A DNA stretch of 64,000 nt from Dasyornis broadbenti (GCA_013397935.1 VZRN01005010.1:2215523-2279522); one strand, 5' to 3'; counted from the stretch's first letter, positions 9,421 to 22,602 are shown. The notes: generated by a model not told the origin, from the letters alone. Made by a program: numbers and translations.

Positions 9421-12400
9421 TCTACTGTTCTATGTCTAGGTGAGAGTGAAGGAACTGGGAGTTTGGAAACAGTTACATTACTACACAGAAGCTGCTAGTG
9501 ATAGAGAAATACTCAAACCTGTGAGTCCGACGAAACTTCGTGTGAGAAAAGTAAAATCTTTTCATTTCTTGAGTTCAGTGACTCAGAACAGGCAGAAGTG
9601 AACTGAGGGAGATAAGGAAATCTTTTGCTAAACGAAATGCTGAAGTGTTTTTTCTGTTCTTTTCCCAGCTGAGAGTTCACTATCAAAAAAAAAATCATAT
9701 ATTATCTGAGATGAGAACTATGCTAGGAAAAGAAAAAGATAAAGAGGGGACAACTTTTCAAAAAAAAAAAAAAAGAAAAAAAAGGAATAAATAAATAAAG
9801 AAAGAAAGAAAATAAAGCCTACAGCTGAGAAAAAATAATGAAATCTCATTTATACACAAACAAGGGAAAAAATAAAAAAGAACGAAAGCCACCACAAAAA
9901 CTTCTCAGCTACTTTTGTTTGTGATAAGTTAAAAAACATTACAGAGAAATAATGACAGCCTCCAGAACTAAACTAAAACTTCCTGATGATAATAGTGTTG
10001 TAAAATAACAGGAAGTAAAAGATATTGCCACACAGATATGGGACTGTTTCTACCTTTCAGTGCTCACTGCTCTGGAGGGAAAACGTATCACTTTTCCACT
10101 TTACGTAAGAATTTTCACATATCATTTTTCACTTCTCCTAATTGTGGGGTGGGCTTATTTTTTTGACATCAGTTATTTTTTATCAAAAATAACTCCAGTC
10201 AATTGAATTGCCCTACCACCAACTCAGCCAAAGTTTAGAATCCAGCCCCATTAGACAGATACTATAACAATATATTAGGACCAGAATGTGGAAAACAAAA
10301 GAATAAAAAATGGTTTGTATATTTGAAAAGGTTGTCTTAATCCCCACAACAATTTTCAGTGCTCCCACTAGAATTCATTTTCCAGTACCATACTGTGACA
10401 ATAGATCTACTATATCAATAATTTTTCTTTTAAGTAAGCCAATACAAGAGGATAATTACTAAGTCTCCAACAAATTTAGAAAACCAGTGATTCAACTGTC
10501 ATGTATTTCAGTTTGCAAGGGACTGCATGACTAAAGGCATAGGAAATTCTGCCACTGACACCAATAATCAGGCTTGTTCTTACTGTGGATTTACTTAGAG
10601 CACTGGCAATTATTTGTTTGATTTCTGTTTATATTAATGAGTTGAGTACAAAATGCCTCTACATTTAATGTGAAATAAAATTTATCTTAGTGACATTTCT
10701 TACATACAGAGATAGAAAAAGGCTCAGCTGCCTCTTCTACTTTCCCTTTATGTTCACAGGCTCTTGCTGTCCTGCAGAGTTTTGTTTGCCTCAAAGTACC
10801 AATCCAATTGAAGGTCAAAGATACTGTATTTGCACAGACAGTGATCCTCAAACTTCAAATAACCAAAACAGTTCAAAAGACAGCAAAGAAGTTCAGTTAT
10901 AAAAAAAACCCTCAATCAACCACTGCCTGAAACTCTTTTTTCTGTTTCAGAAATTCATAGTTTCATGTGTGCCAAAGCTACTTTCTGTATGCTTTGTCCT
11001 GCTCTCTGTCATTATAGCTACTAGACATAAGCCGTTTCTGACTTGGGAAGCAGATTTGCCTGCCTGAAGTTGATGCACTTTAGCAGTGCTTAAGCTGTCG
11101 ATTCTCAACCATAAATTTTTTGGGCGTCTCCAACAGCAGACCCTGCCTTAATCTTAACATTAAACCCCTGCCTCTATCCATGCTCCTTGTTATAAGAACT
11201 TTCTGCTTAGCTGAGGCTTGTTGGATAGCCACATCTAGCTTGGATCATCAGTATAGGAATTACTTTGATGTAACATGCTTCTACCTGGAATATTGTCCGT
11301 GAAAACAAACCAGGATGGATTTTTCAGTGCTTAGTTTCTAGGGTAAATAAAATAGAAAGTCACATTACTCTAAGACAGTACTGTATTTGTTTATTTATTC
11401 TTTTATAGTCTTAAGTCTTAAAAGTGATGTGATATTTCTGTATGCATGCATCCCTGAAGGGAACAAAAGGCACTAACTAGCCCCCTGTAACTGTATATCT
11501 GCCCTGTTTATTGTTAGTAGAATTTTTAGCCTTGAAGCAGGTCCTGCATTTCTACAGCTTCATGCAATTGCTGTGGGACCTAGAGTCAGGAGACTATTTT
11601 CAATATAATAGAGATTGCACCAGTAAAAATGGGAGACACTTGCATCTATAAATACTTTTCATTTTTAGTATAGAGTAAAAAGCATATAACTGTGCATGTC
11701 TATGATGTTACAGGTATCCAAGCCAGTTTATAGGCAGAAAAAGCAATTACTCCAAATTCAGTAGCATAAAGGGCAACTGTCATCAAAATTTCAGCAATAG
11801 CTCTTAAAATGGTTCTGAAAATTCTAGCTGCAGTTTCATGAGGTCATTAGAGGAGAGAAAGAATCAGAAAGGCAGAATGGGGACTGTGAGGCAAGAACAT
11901 GACACTGAAGAAGTCTGCCTACAGTATTTTTTTCAATCTATGTAAGGGAAACCAAAAACCAGACCCTTAGATATGTTGACTACAGCAAGATGTGTCTGTA
12001 AAGCAGGCAGATAGAACAAAAGATATACAAACCTCATGAAAAATGAATTAATTACTGAAGAAACCATTTCACTTTGCCATCATTTTTGTCATGTATGGTA
12101 CTTGTGGAAAAAAGTTATCAAAAATCATTTCCCCAGCATGTATATTAATTTTTCTCATTTCCTAATTATTAGGACCATAGACAAAAATTATTTCTTTTTT
12201 ATGATCTTCTCAATTGACTCCTGAGTGCAAGATAATACATAGAGTTTTTCAGGTACTGTGGTATTAATTTTAGGAGCATTTTATGTTCTGTGAACAGAAA
12301 TGACATTTCAAAAAGGCTTCCACATGAAACTTCCTGCATGAAGTAGCAGGCTAGTCTTTTTTGCCTTTACTTCTCCTCTCCTGCAAGTACAGTAACTCTC

Positions 12401-15298
12401 TTTAGGACACTGCAGGGCAAGCAGCAAAGTTTGAAAATTAGAAGTAAGTTGCATGCAGGCAAGGTCTTAATACACAGTTATCAATTCATCATGTCTTCTG
12501 TATTTATCATTCCTTCAGATGGGTAGGTTTTTTTTCCTGCAATCTATATATTTTTATACCATAGTCTATTGGTGACCCTGTTTACTTAAAAGGTAAAAGA
12601 ATCTTTAACTTCTACTGCAAAAAGAAACCCAAAAAAGCAAAGGAAATTATTGCCTTGGATTCTCAAATCTATATTTATCTCTCTAGAAAAAAGGGGACTG
12701 ACGTTCTGAAATCTGAATCAACTGCAAATTTCAGCCAAACCAACACCTTTGATTAAGGGGCAGCCACGAAAAAGCACACAGCATGGGCTAAGTAATGGTC
12801 CTGTCACAAAGGAAAATACCTACCTGTTGTGTGAACACAGATAATTCCTCATGCACTGAGTTGAGAAATGAGTCGTGAAGTATGGAATCACTGTTAGCTG
12901 AATGTGCTTGGACTTCTTCCCGTCAGTGAATAGATGCCCACCTCTACACTCCTTGTCATTTGAAGATCTGTGGCAGCTTTATTTGTAACAAACAAAACAT
13001 CTGCATACAGTAAATATTTTTCAAGCTTTAGAGGTCCTTTTAACAAATTTGCTTATAGAAGCAAAGAAGAAGACACAAGAAGCAGAGATTTTTCCCAGTT
13101 CTTGGTTGCACCAAACATAAGTAACCAAAAAAAGGAGAGGGAAAAGAGAAGACTTTTGTATAATGTCATTAATTAGTCATTTAATAATTTAACATATCAG
13201 ATGACAAACTAGCTACATATGTGTGAAAAGGAGAGAATATTGTAGAAAAAAAAAAAGAATGAATAATACATATTTATAATAACATTATCTCCCTACCCCC
13301 CGCTGTATGCCCGTATGCTTCCTACTGATAATTGTCCTTATTCAAGATGTAGCTAAAGATATGTGCTGGGCCTCTGGACTGCACATCGTCCCTCTCAATT
13401 TTTTTTTTTTATTTTTCTTTTTAATTCTTGATAACATGGTGTTACGTTTCCAGATTGTGTCTGTATTTTTTTTAAATGAACCCTTAATAAGTCACTGCAA
13501 TTGGCATGAAAAATTTCTGAAGTAGAAGCTATCATGTTCCCTATTCCAGAGAAAATTAGACAGTAAATTCCATCCTTTTCTCCCAAGTCTTTATTCTCTT
13601 TGTTATTAAGTTGTTATCAAACAGGTTCTGTTTTCTTGATGTCCATGAACTAGAATAGAGATGATTTTCTGACAGTTACCTTCTCACTTCATAAAGTTTC
13701 TCTCCAAGTCTTCATGCCCAGAACTGAACATTTAAATGAGTTCTCCTGATTCTTTCTTCTGTCTTCCTTCCAACTGGACTTCTGTCTGAGCTGGTCTGTA
13801 CCAAAATGGAAATTATAGATATGAAAATTAAGATCAAGCCATGAAAAAAGTGCAGATCATATTGTAGGTTTCAGTTACTGTCACCTAGACAGGCCAATCT
13901 AGATCTGTGTCTTCTTTTCATTAAAATAAAATATATTATAAACTGCTCTATATAACTTTATGAGATTCTACTGGTGTAAAATTAATGAGTTCATAATGCA
14001 TTTAAATCCACTTTAATTATGGAAGGACATTTTTCCTCTTCCAGGCAATGTAGAAAAACCAAAACCTCTCCCGCAAATGCTAATTGGATGAAGTACAGGA
14101 TTATAAACCCCAGTTCTTTAACACCTTTGGATGAAATCTTGTATTTTAAGGTGGGAATATATTGCTGACTTTCTTAATAATTAAGGAGTCATAATTTTTC
14201 TGTAGCTGTAAGAAAGCACAATATAATTATAAAGAAATAAGCAATTTACCTTAGACTTTTCAAATACGGGATTAACATATTCCCTCCTCTTGGACACTGC
14301 TCACTACCATTTGAGCCTGCTAGCTAGTTTATTTGTATTAGCAGATGATCTTTGGAAGGAATGCAAATGGGCCTCATTAACTCCAGGAGACTGATTCTCC
14401 AGCCTGTGTGTTTCAGTGTCACAGAAACATTAAGAGCAAGGCTGTTTATTGTTGTTAATTAGGTGAAGACTTGCAGCAAGTTGCTGTTGATGGAGTTATC
14501 TCTAAACAGGATTGAAATTAGTCCCATTCTGTATCCTCTGTTTTGTATTAATGCAGAAACAGCTTTACAGAGTCACTACTTTTTGATTAACTGCAAGGAC
14601 TACTGCAGATATCTTAAAACGATATTCAATCATTTGCAGTCTTTAGTTTTTCCAAAAACTACTTTGAGCTGTAAGTTTCTTAGTGAGGCTGGGAATGGAT
14701 AGATGATGTATAGGCACAGGTTGATTAGAATCTCACTGAAGAACACTGCTATCTTCACTCTGTGTACTATTTTCTATATAAATTCTTTGAGACGTAACCT
14801 CCTTCACCCACGTGACAAAATGAAAGCGATCTCTTCTTTGTTAAGTTCTGTTTTTTTCCATGTCTCAGAGAATGGGAATGAAAGCTGATAGGTCAGTACT
14901 GATTCAAGGTATAAGCTTTTGAAAAACTAGTTTGCACTTTCTGTGGACAAACTAGCTGTGTATGTGTAGCTATATTCTTCAACATTTTCCCTGTATTGAA
15001 CTGGAATATAGACTGGAATGGCAAGAATTTTTCCAGCAGTTTTAGGGATTGTTGGCTGTGCCCTGGTTGGGATCTTCATGCAGGTATCAAAACTAAGAGC
15101 AGCAAATTCATCTTTTCTAGCTCACTGCACTGTTGCAGACAACAATTTAAAATAGGAATCACCTAAACTGAATACAGGTAAGAAGAATGAAGTGAAAAAG
15201 GCAGTTGAGAAAAGGTGGCAGAAACAAGGAACCAGAGTCCAGGTATCTGGACTGGAAAAATGATGGAAAGCAGCAAATGATCAAGTGGCTTAGGGAAG
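9421..15298. other. AT-rich unique sequence, no confident gene
   Basis: Holds an A-rich low-complexity tract (9760-9815), scattered homopolymers and many short frames with no family resemblance. One frame at 10760-10902 has the form of a terminal exon but is unproven. A POU-type octamer ATGCAAAT (14361-14368) and a TAATTA core (14456-14461) occur in a segment that looks like a possible regulatory element. Confidence 0.5.
9760..9815 (+). repeat. A-rich low-complexity tract with AATA and AAAG units
   Basis: A 15-base A run passes into short repeats of AATA and then GAAA. It is a compound simple repeat, about 250 bp beyond the CR1 pieces and with no clear link to them. Confidence 0.85.
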
Positions 15299-15324
15299 TG
15301 TTATGATCCAATTATTAAGGTTCT

Positions 15325-15348
15325 GAGAGAGAGAGAGAGAGAGAGAGA
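15325..15348 (+). repeat. (GA)12 microsatellite
   Basis: Twelve uninterrupted GA units lie 26 bp inside the LTR edge. In the related LTR at 60683 the comparable position is purine-rich but not a pure GA array, so expansion probably occurred after insertion. Confidence 0.95.
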
Positions 15349-15393
15349 CTGAGGTCCAGCAGAAGTCTGGTAAAGAGAAGAAGCCTTGCTCCC

Positions 15394-15412
15394 NGAGAGA
15401 GAGAGAGAGAGA
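15394..15412 (+). repeat. (GA)9 microsatellite next to an N
   Basis: Nine GA units follow an undetermined base at 15394. The N interrupts the run from the preceding CCC and is the only ambiguous base I noticed in the window; it probably marks slippage or an assembly join. Confidence 0.9.
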
Positions 15413-15989
15413 TAATAGAGAATAAGGAAAATATCACCATCCGTGAATCCCAACGATGTTGCATTGATCGTCTCCAGCTGATCTTCTTGGGGGTGATGGT
15501 CCTCCCCAAAAGCACAGAATCCCATGGGTTAATATACGCTCAGACCAGGTGGCAATGTCCAGGTATGTCCCCCCAGGGGAGGAGGTCAGTCTCTTGCAGC
15601 AGACTCTGTTGCATCACGTGCAGTCCTGTGGTGCAAGGCCTCTGGGGACCACTCTGGGGGATCTTTAATGGATTATGACACCCCCTTAACTGCCTCTCAC
15701 ATGAATGTCCCGTGGATTTGACTTGGGGGGTTGGGGGTTCCACAGCTGGGCCAGTTTGTGTAAGGAAGGACACGTGTTCACTGGCTCTCACCAGAGGTCG
15801 CACCCAAAACCTCCTCCCCCCACCCCCTGTTTCAGGGCGGAGTCTGTGTAAAACCTAGCTTCTGTGGGCTGTGGTCTCCCCCACCCCAAATGTAGCCATG
15901 GAAGAATCTCCTCTGTGTTTGGCTCTCTTGTGCATGCATTCCTTTCCCTCAGCCTTGTTTGTTTCTTCCTAGGTTGAGATGATTGAACA

Positions 15990-16460
15990 ATAATATCTTA
16001 CCTCGGCAGCTTAACTTACAGTCCAAAGTCCCGGTCAGGTATCTTCAGGGAGGCTTCTTTGGTTTTAGCTTCTTTATACAGTTTTTGCTATAATGAGCAA
16101 AACTTTATATCAATGTTTGAGGCATGACCTATTGCAGTCTCTGACAGGGAGTTTGTATCCAGACAAGAAGGTGAAGGAAATGTTGGACAGAAGAATGAGA
16201 CTCAGAGCTGACAGAGGGGTAGGGGCCAGATGCGAAGATGGAGAAGGTGAGAGCTGTTGAGCAAAGAGAATAGGAGAATTTGTTTCACTCTGCTGAACTG
16301 GAAATGACATAACGCCAATCTGATTTTACCTTAAGGCATTGTATAGGGTTTCAAATCATAATTAAGGTCATTGAGGACCTAAGTTAAAATCCTAAGCTTA
16401 CTCTAACTTAATGGTCTTTCAAATACTCCTGTAAAGCAAGTTCTCAAAATCCAACTTTCC
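15990..16460. other. Sequence between the LTR and a CR1 fragment
   Basis: No gene. The first 60 bases, which include a CTTACCTCGGCAGCTTAACT stretch, could still belong to the LTR insertion. The rest appears unique. A 66-codon minus-strand frame at 16110-16310 has no recognisable similarity. Confidence 0.4.
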
Positions 16461-16655
16461 ACTTCCCTGGGAAGCTGATCCACTGACCAGTGACCTTCTC
16501 AGTGACGAACCTTTTCCTAATGTCCAATCTGAACTCACCTGATGAAGCTTCCCTCCATCTCTTTGTGTCCTATCGCTGGTCACCAGAGAGAGGAGATAAA
16601 CACCTTCCCCTCTGCTGCCCTCCTTGAGGAAGTTTTAGTCTGCCACCTGCAACCT
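16461..16655 (-). mobile_element. CR1 LINE fragment near the 3' end
   Basis: The plus strand reads CACTTCCCTGGGAAGC, then CTTTTCCTAATGTCCAATCT, then GGTCACCAGAGAGAGGAGAT. In order, these are the reverse complement of the CR1 region downstream of the reverse transcriptase. Both ends are missing: the terminal 3' repeat does not appear on the left, so this copy has lost its 3' end or been broken by a later deletion. Confidence 0.8.
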
Positions 16656-16747
16656 TAAGCAATGGCTTAAATGTCCATTTCATGCTACATTCTACAAGCA
16701 TGGCATTAGAAGCTATTTTTACCACAAAAATTTGGGTATATTAACGG

Positions 16748-16791
16748 AATATATTTGATCAGAGCAGTAAATATATTTGGTCAGAGCAGTA
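16748..16791 (+). repeat. Tandem duplication, two 22-bp units
   Basis: Two adjacent copies of a unit ending GATCAGAGCAGTA or GGTCAGAGCAGTA differ at one base. Units are 16748-16769 and 16770-16791. Confidence 0.9.
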
Positions 16792-17108
16792 AACCCAGCA
16801 GTTTTTCATATTTCTTGTTCAACTAGGAATGTACAGGATAAAGGAGCATGATTAACAGAACAGAAGATCTTTGAATCAGTAAAATCCTGTCATTGGATCT
16901 TGTCATTGCCTGTATCAGAGAAATCCAATGTGATTTGCAGTTAGCAAAGCACACAATCTTTATTTTCTGGGAATTTGGCGTGCGGTTCCTGCATCTGATT
17001 CGCAGAAGGACTGAGCATACACAGCATTAAAGTAGAATTATTTTTGAACATATAAAATACAACATAAGGTTAGACAATTAGAAAAAGAGTTGTTTTACCT
17101 TGATTTGT

Positions 17109-17147
17109 GATTATAATAGATAATAGTGATTACTAATAGATGATAGT
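17109..17147 (+). repeat. Tandem duplication, two units of 19-20 bp
   Basis: GATTATAATAGATAATAGT is followed by GATTACTAATAGATGATAGT. The copies differ by one indel and one or two substitutions, and a partial third start (GATAAT) follows. Confidence 0.85.
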
Positions 17148-17774
17148 GATAATACATAAAGAGATTTTTTAACCTCATTTCTGCGTCTTCATTTCTCACT
17201 TTGTCACAAAGAGATGCTGCACAAATTCATTTATGAGTGTTAGTGAAGCATTAATATATTACAGAGATGAGCTCTATGAAAAAGTCTAAGAAGAAATTAA
17301 GTATTCTGTTTTCCAAGCACAGTTTGAATAGAGTGCAGTAAATAAACTACAGGATCATAAAACAAATGGAATAAAGCAAGATATTGAATTGCTGCTGACT
17401 AAGTAAGTGGCTTACACTCTGTACCTCAAATGAAAAAGTCCCATGGAAAAATAGAATGAGATCATATAATTAAGTACTGTACCATAATGGATCCTCACTA
17501 GCATGTGAATTACATTTCACTAGTAACATTAAATCTAGCATTTGCAAACATTTCAGTGCCCAGCTCTTCAATTTAGTGCTATTATTTTTGTGTGAGAGCT
17601 TTGATATATAATTATTATGTAGAATATGTTTATGATTAGTGACCAGCAGTTATGCAGAACTATATGTAGTATGAAGTATGCAGAAGTATGACTAATCAAG
17701 TTATAGAAAACTATGTCTATGATGTATATTCCTATACAGAGGTGCTATACTATCAACAAAATGCCAGTGGATGT

Positions 17775-17816
17775 GATGTGATGATAAATGTAAATGATGT
17801 GATAATAAATGTAAAA
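17775..17816 (+). repeat. Tandem duplication, two 21-bp units
   Basis: Adjacent units each begin GATGTGAT and end ATAAATGTAAA plus one or two bases (17775-17795 and 17796-17816). They differ at one or two positions. Confidence 0.85.
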
Positions 17817-20409
17817 TGATGCACAGGTGGAAATTTAAAGTATGCTTGCACAAAATAAAAACCTCTGCACTTAGGGATTTCGGAACTTAAATTTTGCACT
17901 GGCAAGACTTTCTCAAACACTACTCGCAGACTGGAAAACTGGTAAACATAGAAAGACAGGATTTAAGCACATATTTGAAAATTAAATATAGTCTCCTAAG
18001 TCATTTCAGCATTTTCAATATCTTCGCTGGACAAACTGTGTAATACTTCCGGTATTCATTTTATGGAAGACCAGAGGAAAAAGTGGAAAAGCCTCACCAT
18101 CAGAGCTGGAAGTGCCAATAGGGGATCACTGCAGTATTTATCCTGCTATTCCTATTCTCTCTCTCAGAACTGACTTACGTAAGACATAAATTTGATCTAT
18201 TGTGCTTGAAATCCAAGAGCAGAAGTATTCCAGCAAAATACTTTAGCCTCAGGTGTGTGGATCTCACCATTACGCTTTTCTGTTTCAAAAGTAAGAGATC
18301 AGTTCCAGTGATTTAATTTCAATATGGGAGTAATTCTTATAGATCATCAATTGCAATCTACAATAAGTAAGCAAGAAAAATGGAGCTGCAATATGTGATT
18401 AGGAGACAAATTCAGCCCTGTGTGAAAAGAAGCACATACAGGTCGAACTGTAGGGGAGCACTACATTAAAAGATGTGACTCAGGTCACCAGATCATTTGT
18501 GCATAGGTAGGCATGCTCTGTAGAAGGAAGCACTTCTTTTTCCTCCAAATGCTGGAATGGTGTGGAAATCCTCTCCTGTGCACTGGTATGGATTCTGGGG
18601 CAGGAAATAGACTGCATTCACCACTTCAAAGCTCTTCAGTGTGACCATCTCAGTTACTTTTTGTCAGAAGTGACAGATGGAGGAGACACGTCTTTTCAAT
18701 CAACCTTCCCTTCCAAACAAAAGTGACCTACCTCATAATTATTTTCAGCATGCTGACATCTGGTTGTACTTGGAGAGGTGTGTATCTGAACTCTTACAGA
18801 TTTCCACTGTGCATTAATTTTTTTCTTTCACCACACTCAAATCTCCTTTCACTTAATGCCATTTTCAGACTTTCTGGCTACGGATATTTGCCTCTGGTTG
18901 TACTCATCTACTTCCCACTATTGAGTTGCTGTGCCCGTGGCAGGGGGGGACTTCTTCTTACATGGTTTAGGGATGCTTTTTACATGGTTTATTCGATGGC
19001 CTGTTGTGTTCTGACAAGCACGAGGTTCTATTCCATTTACCAGCAGTTAGAGACGTGCTACAATCTGTTATTTTTTTATTAGTTTATTAGGAAATTTCAT
19101 CCTCTAAGGTCAAGTATTTTTTCGTTGTAGTTTCTGTATCTACACTATTTAGATATATTATTTACATGTACAAAAGTCTATATTTTTAGTATAGAGTATT
19201 CAGATATTCAAGTCATATTAAATGTTTGATTATATGACCTTAAAATGCATATTTCAAAACCTCTTGCTCCATAGAACTGAAATTCAAAGACAGCAAAGAA
19301 CAACAAAATGATGAAAAAATAAGCCCCAAGTCATTTGAATAAATGATCTCTGCGAAAATGGTTCTTACAAGCAAATTGTTTATTTCCTGGTCCTTAAATA
19401 ACATGAAAACAAACCTGATAAAAAAAAAAGAGCTGCTAATACTGCCAGATGAGTAGCTAAATGCAGCTCAATGATAACTGATTAATCACACCAAATAATT
19501 TATTACAACGGTAGTATATTCAAAAAGTGGTGGCTCTTGTTGAACAGGTCATAACACTGAAAAAAATAAGTAATCTTGGAAATTATTGATTCTTTATGCT
19601 TCAATCAGAATGGAAGTTGGTTTTTTAAAAAAGTTTTAATGTAAAGAACACGTTCACAGGTTTAGTTAGTGTTAAAATTTTGATTATTATCTATCATTCT
19701 AATGAAACAGATTAAAAACTACTCTTTTTTCTCAAAAATGTTGACAGGCAATGTCTGAAGAGTTTGATATTTAACCCCTGAACTTCTGTCTGTCTTTAGG
19801 CTATGAATGCAACCTGACTTTTTTTTAATCAAAGCACTAGCAATGGTGCAAAGTTGATGCCTAAAACATGCACAACTGGGAAGAAACAAATTGCATCCCC
19901 CCAATGCCTGTAGTTCTGAGAGCAGACAGAACCAGAGTTGCAACCTCTGTTCCAGGCGCAGTGGGATGAATCAGGCACCAGAAAAAGAGCAGGCTGATAA
20001 TTTGTGTTTTTTGTGTCTTGCTTCCTTTGTCACTGGAGAATAAGAACATGCATACTCTTAGTTTTAAAGGTGAAATGTCACTGAGCAGGAGAACAGTAGA
20101 ATACTTTAGTGTCTCTCTTTACTTCAGTTTTCCCTATTTCCCCTTAAAAAAATCTAATTTTGTTTCTGTTGCAGACTCCAGACTTGTTTGATCATTATGT
20201 AGTTCTTTTGTCATCAGCAAAGGAATAAATTTCTGACAAGATACAGAAATGACATCTTCCTACTGCAGTGAACAAACCAGTATAGATTTCTAATGTGGAC
20301 TTTTTGCCAGAAAACATCTAAACTATCCTCTGAAGTTGGGGTTAAGTACTTCTGGTCATAATAAATAATACATATCTGCAAAGATCCATATAAAATGTAA
20401 TCCAGTATC

Positions 20410-20425
20410 AAAAAAAAAAAAAAAA
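20410..20425 (+). repeat. Poly-A run
   Basis: Sixteen A, then GAAAAGG. No retrotransposed body was recognised upstream. Confidence 0.9.
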
Positions 20426-22602
20426 GAAAAGGAGCAAAAATAACCATTCATTATGCTAGGCTGTAAGTTTGTAGATACTGACAGCTTTATTTATGCAGTC
20501 TGGGATGTACACATGGCTGTCTGCAGAGCTCTCGTCTCTGACCATTCAAACACTGTCAGCTTTGTACATGGGCATTTTGGTTCAAAAATCTTTTTAGGAT
20601 TGGAAACTTCAGGGGTTGACAATTCAGGAAATGTACAATGTCCTTCACTAGAAAGAGTGCTACATACCTATGAACACTGTAAAAACATAAACATTTATGT
20701 GAAAATTATCAAATGAATATTAAAAGAATTGCAGCTAGTTTTAGTCTTAAATGCTAAATTCTGATCTGTTTTTACCTTCTTTTAGAAAACAACCTAGCTG
20801 AGTGGTGTTTATCACTATTGCCATGACTGTTGATATGACCAAACATTCTTTACTAGGGCAATAATCAGGTATTTATTATAAATGAAGGACTCTCATTCAG
20901 TGGCAGATCTATCTCAGACAACACCTTTATTTCATGCTACTTTGCAAATGTATGCTCCATTAATATATCCCAGGTTGCTCCTTAAAATGAAATAGGGAGG
21001 AAAACAAGATGAAATCTTACAATGTTAATGTTATAAAATTAGAAGGAGTGGTAGGATTAAGTCCCATGACCTCTCTGATGGTGTTGAATGATACTTGCCA
21101 TCGTATACTCCTTGCAATAGTTCTCACTCAAACAAAGCCATGACCTAGCAAGCAACAGAATTACAGAACTGCAATACCAGCATATGAAAATGGAAAATGT
21201 TGCTTATCTCTATGATTAGAACAGTTTTCTCTTTTCTCAGAAATTTTATGATGTATTAAGCTTTCAATTTAACATATACCTGTCAAATACTAACACATAA
21301 CATATAAAAAACACAATATGGAGTACTACATAGCACAGATGTTAGTGAAAAAATGCTTTAGTACATCCCAGGAAAGTTCACCCAAGATAGCCTTTTAGCT
21401 ACTTCACTCAGTAAACAGATGGGCTTTAGATTAGCTACTCAACAGTCACAGGTTCTGTCAGACCAAAGGGAGAAGTGAATTATGTTGTCCTGTGTTTTCT
21501 ATGAACAATACTTGGTTTTAAGATATACAAATTTAGAAGCTGTACTTAAAAGCCCTGTATTTAATCACAAACTTTATATTGGCTTCCTAGAATAGAAAAA
21601 AATACCTTAAGAATCCACCTTCCAGATTGAAGGATGTATTATAAATCCAAAACAATACCTTGATCATGCTATGAACAGAAATTGAGGTTGGTAAATAATG
21701 TTAGTAAAACAGAAATTACAGAAAATGAAGTTATGCAAAGATCTATAAATCTCAGAGCTTCTTCATAGCTCATATATCAAAATAAATAGACTTCATCATT
21801 TTTTTGGTCTATTTTCTAAACAAATCTGGAGGTACCATGAATTGAATTGTCATTTCTTATTTGCATCACTTGTCATATCTTAACTGTAAATTATTCCCTT
21901 CATTTTTTAAGCTTCCACCATGGGAGAAATTTCTTTTGATCATCTTTCTGTTCTGCTACAAATTTTGAAGGCTTCCATTAGATCATGTCAAAATTGTTTT
22001 ATTTTCTAGATGAATTTAGGTAAGAGGCAGAAAGCTGTATGAATTCTGATATGAAATAAAGATACTAAACCAATCCTTTAGGATTCCTCAAGTAAAACAA
22101 AAAGTGACAGGTGTCATACTTCTGTCTGATTTTAAACTGTGAAAGTCTCATCTTTGCATTCAGTAAAAAAAAAAAATCAAAATTTTCTATAGAGAAATGA
22201 GAAAAAAAATCACATTGAACATTCTTTGCTACTAATCTGTCAAGTGTCAAAAAGTGGATTCCACTGAGCAAGACCAACGCTGTCAATTTTAACTACAGTA
22301 ATTTGTCATATTCCTTCCGTAAACAATATGATGGAAACAAAGGAGTAATTTTTTAATGCAAAACCCTTGCCTGGATTGTATCTAGACTAGTAGGCTGTGA
22401 AATCTCTCATTGCTATGGTCAATATTCTGGTAGCATCAGTGATATAGCAGAATATGACAGTTTTGTTTGTATTCATGGCTGTGACCTTTAGTTATGCACA
22501 GCATCAATTTCTGATCCCAATCCTTGGCTGCACCCCTGCCAACATAATTTATGCCAAGGGATTGTCTTGTCTTCTATGCTTCAGCATTAATAAGAAATAA
22601 AA

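Larger units (their letters stand above)
15299..15989 (-). mobile_element. Solo LTR, probable ERVL-like family, minus strand
   Basis: The left edge TGTTATGATCCAATTA nearly matches the left edge of the element at 60683 (TGTTAAGATCCAATTA), and the right edge ends in GAACA. Internally, a segment around 15437-15475 aligns by eye with about 60850-60890 of the other element, both with a TCACCA..TG..GATCC-like order. On the minus strand it therefore ends in a TAATTGGATCATAACA motif, with a TATA-like stretch near 15529-15538. Two GA microsatellites and the single N lie in the left, U5-proximal, part. No retroviral coding region adjoins it. The right boundary is less certain than the left, and I found no clear target-site duplication. 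The family assignment is inference. Confidence 0.6.

Noticed and set aside
9760..9815. A-rich tract as the tail of a processed pseudogene or SINE
   Set aside because: The sequence upstream matches no gene or SINE I recognise, and the tract is a compound simple repeat.
18723..19082. 119-codon plus-strand ORF rich in hydrophobic residues
   Set aside because: The hydrophobic character follows from T-rich DNA. There is no family resemblance and no signs of splice sites or coding bias.
11655..19195. A 17-bp word (ATTTTTAGTATAGAGTA) shared near 11665 and 19181
   Set aside because: An AT-rich word of this length can recur by chance in 64 kb, and the flanks do not match.
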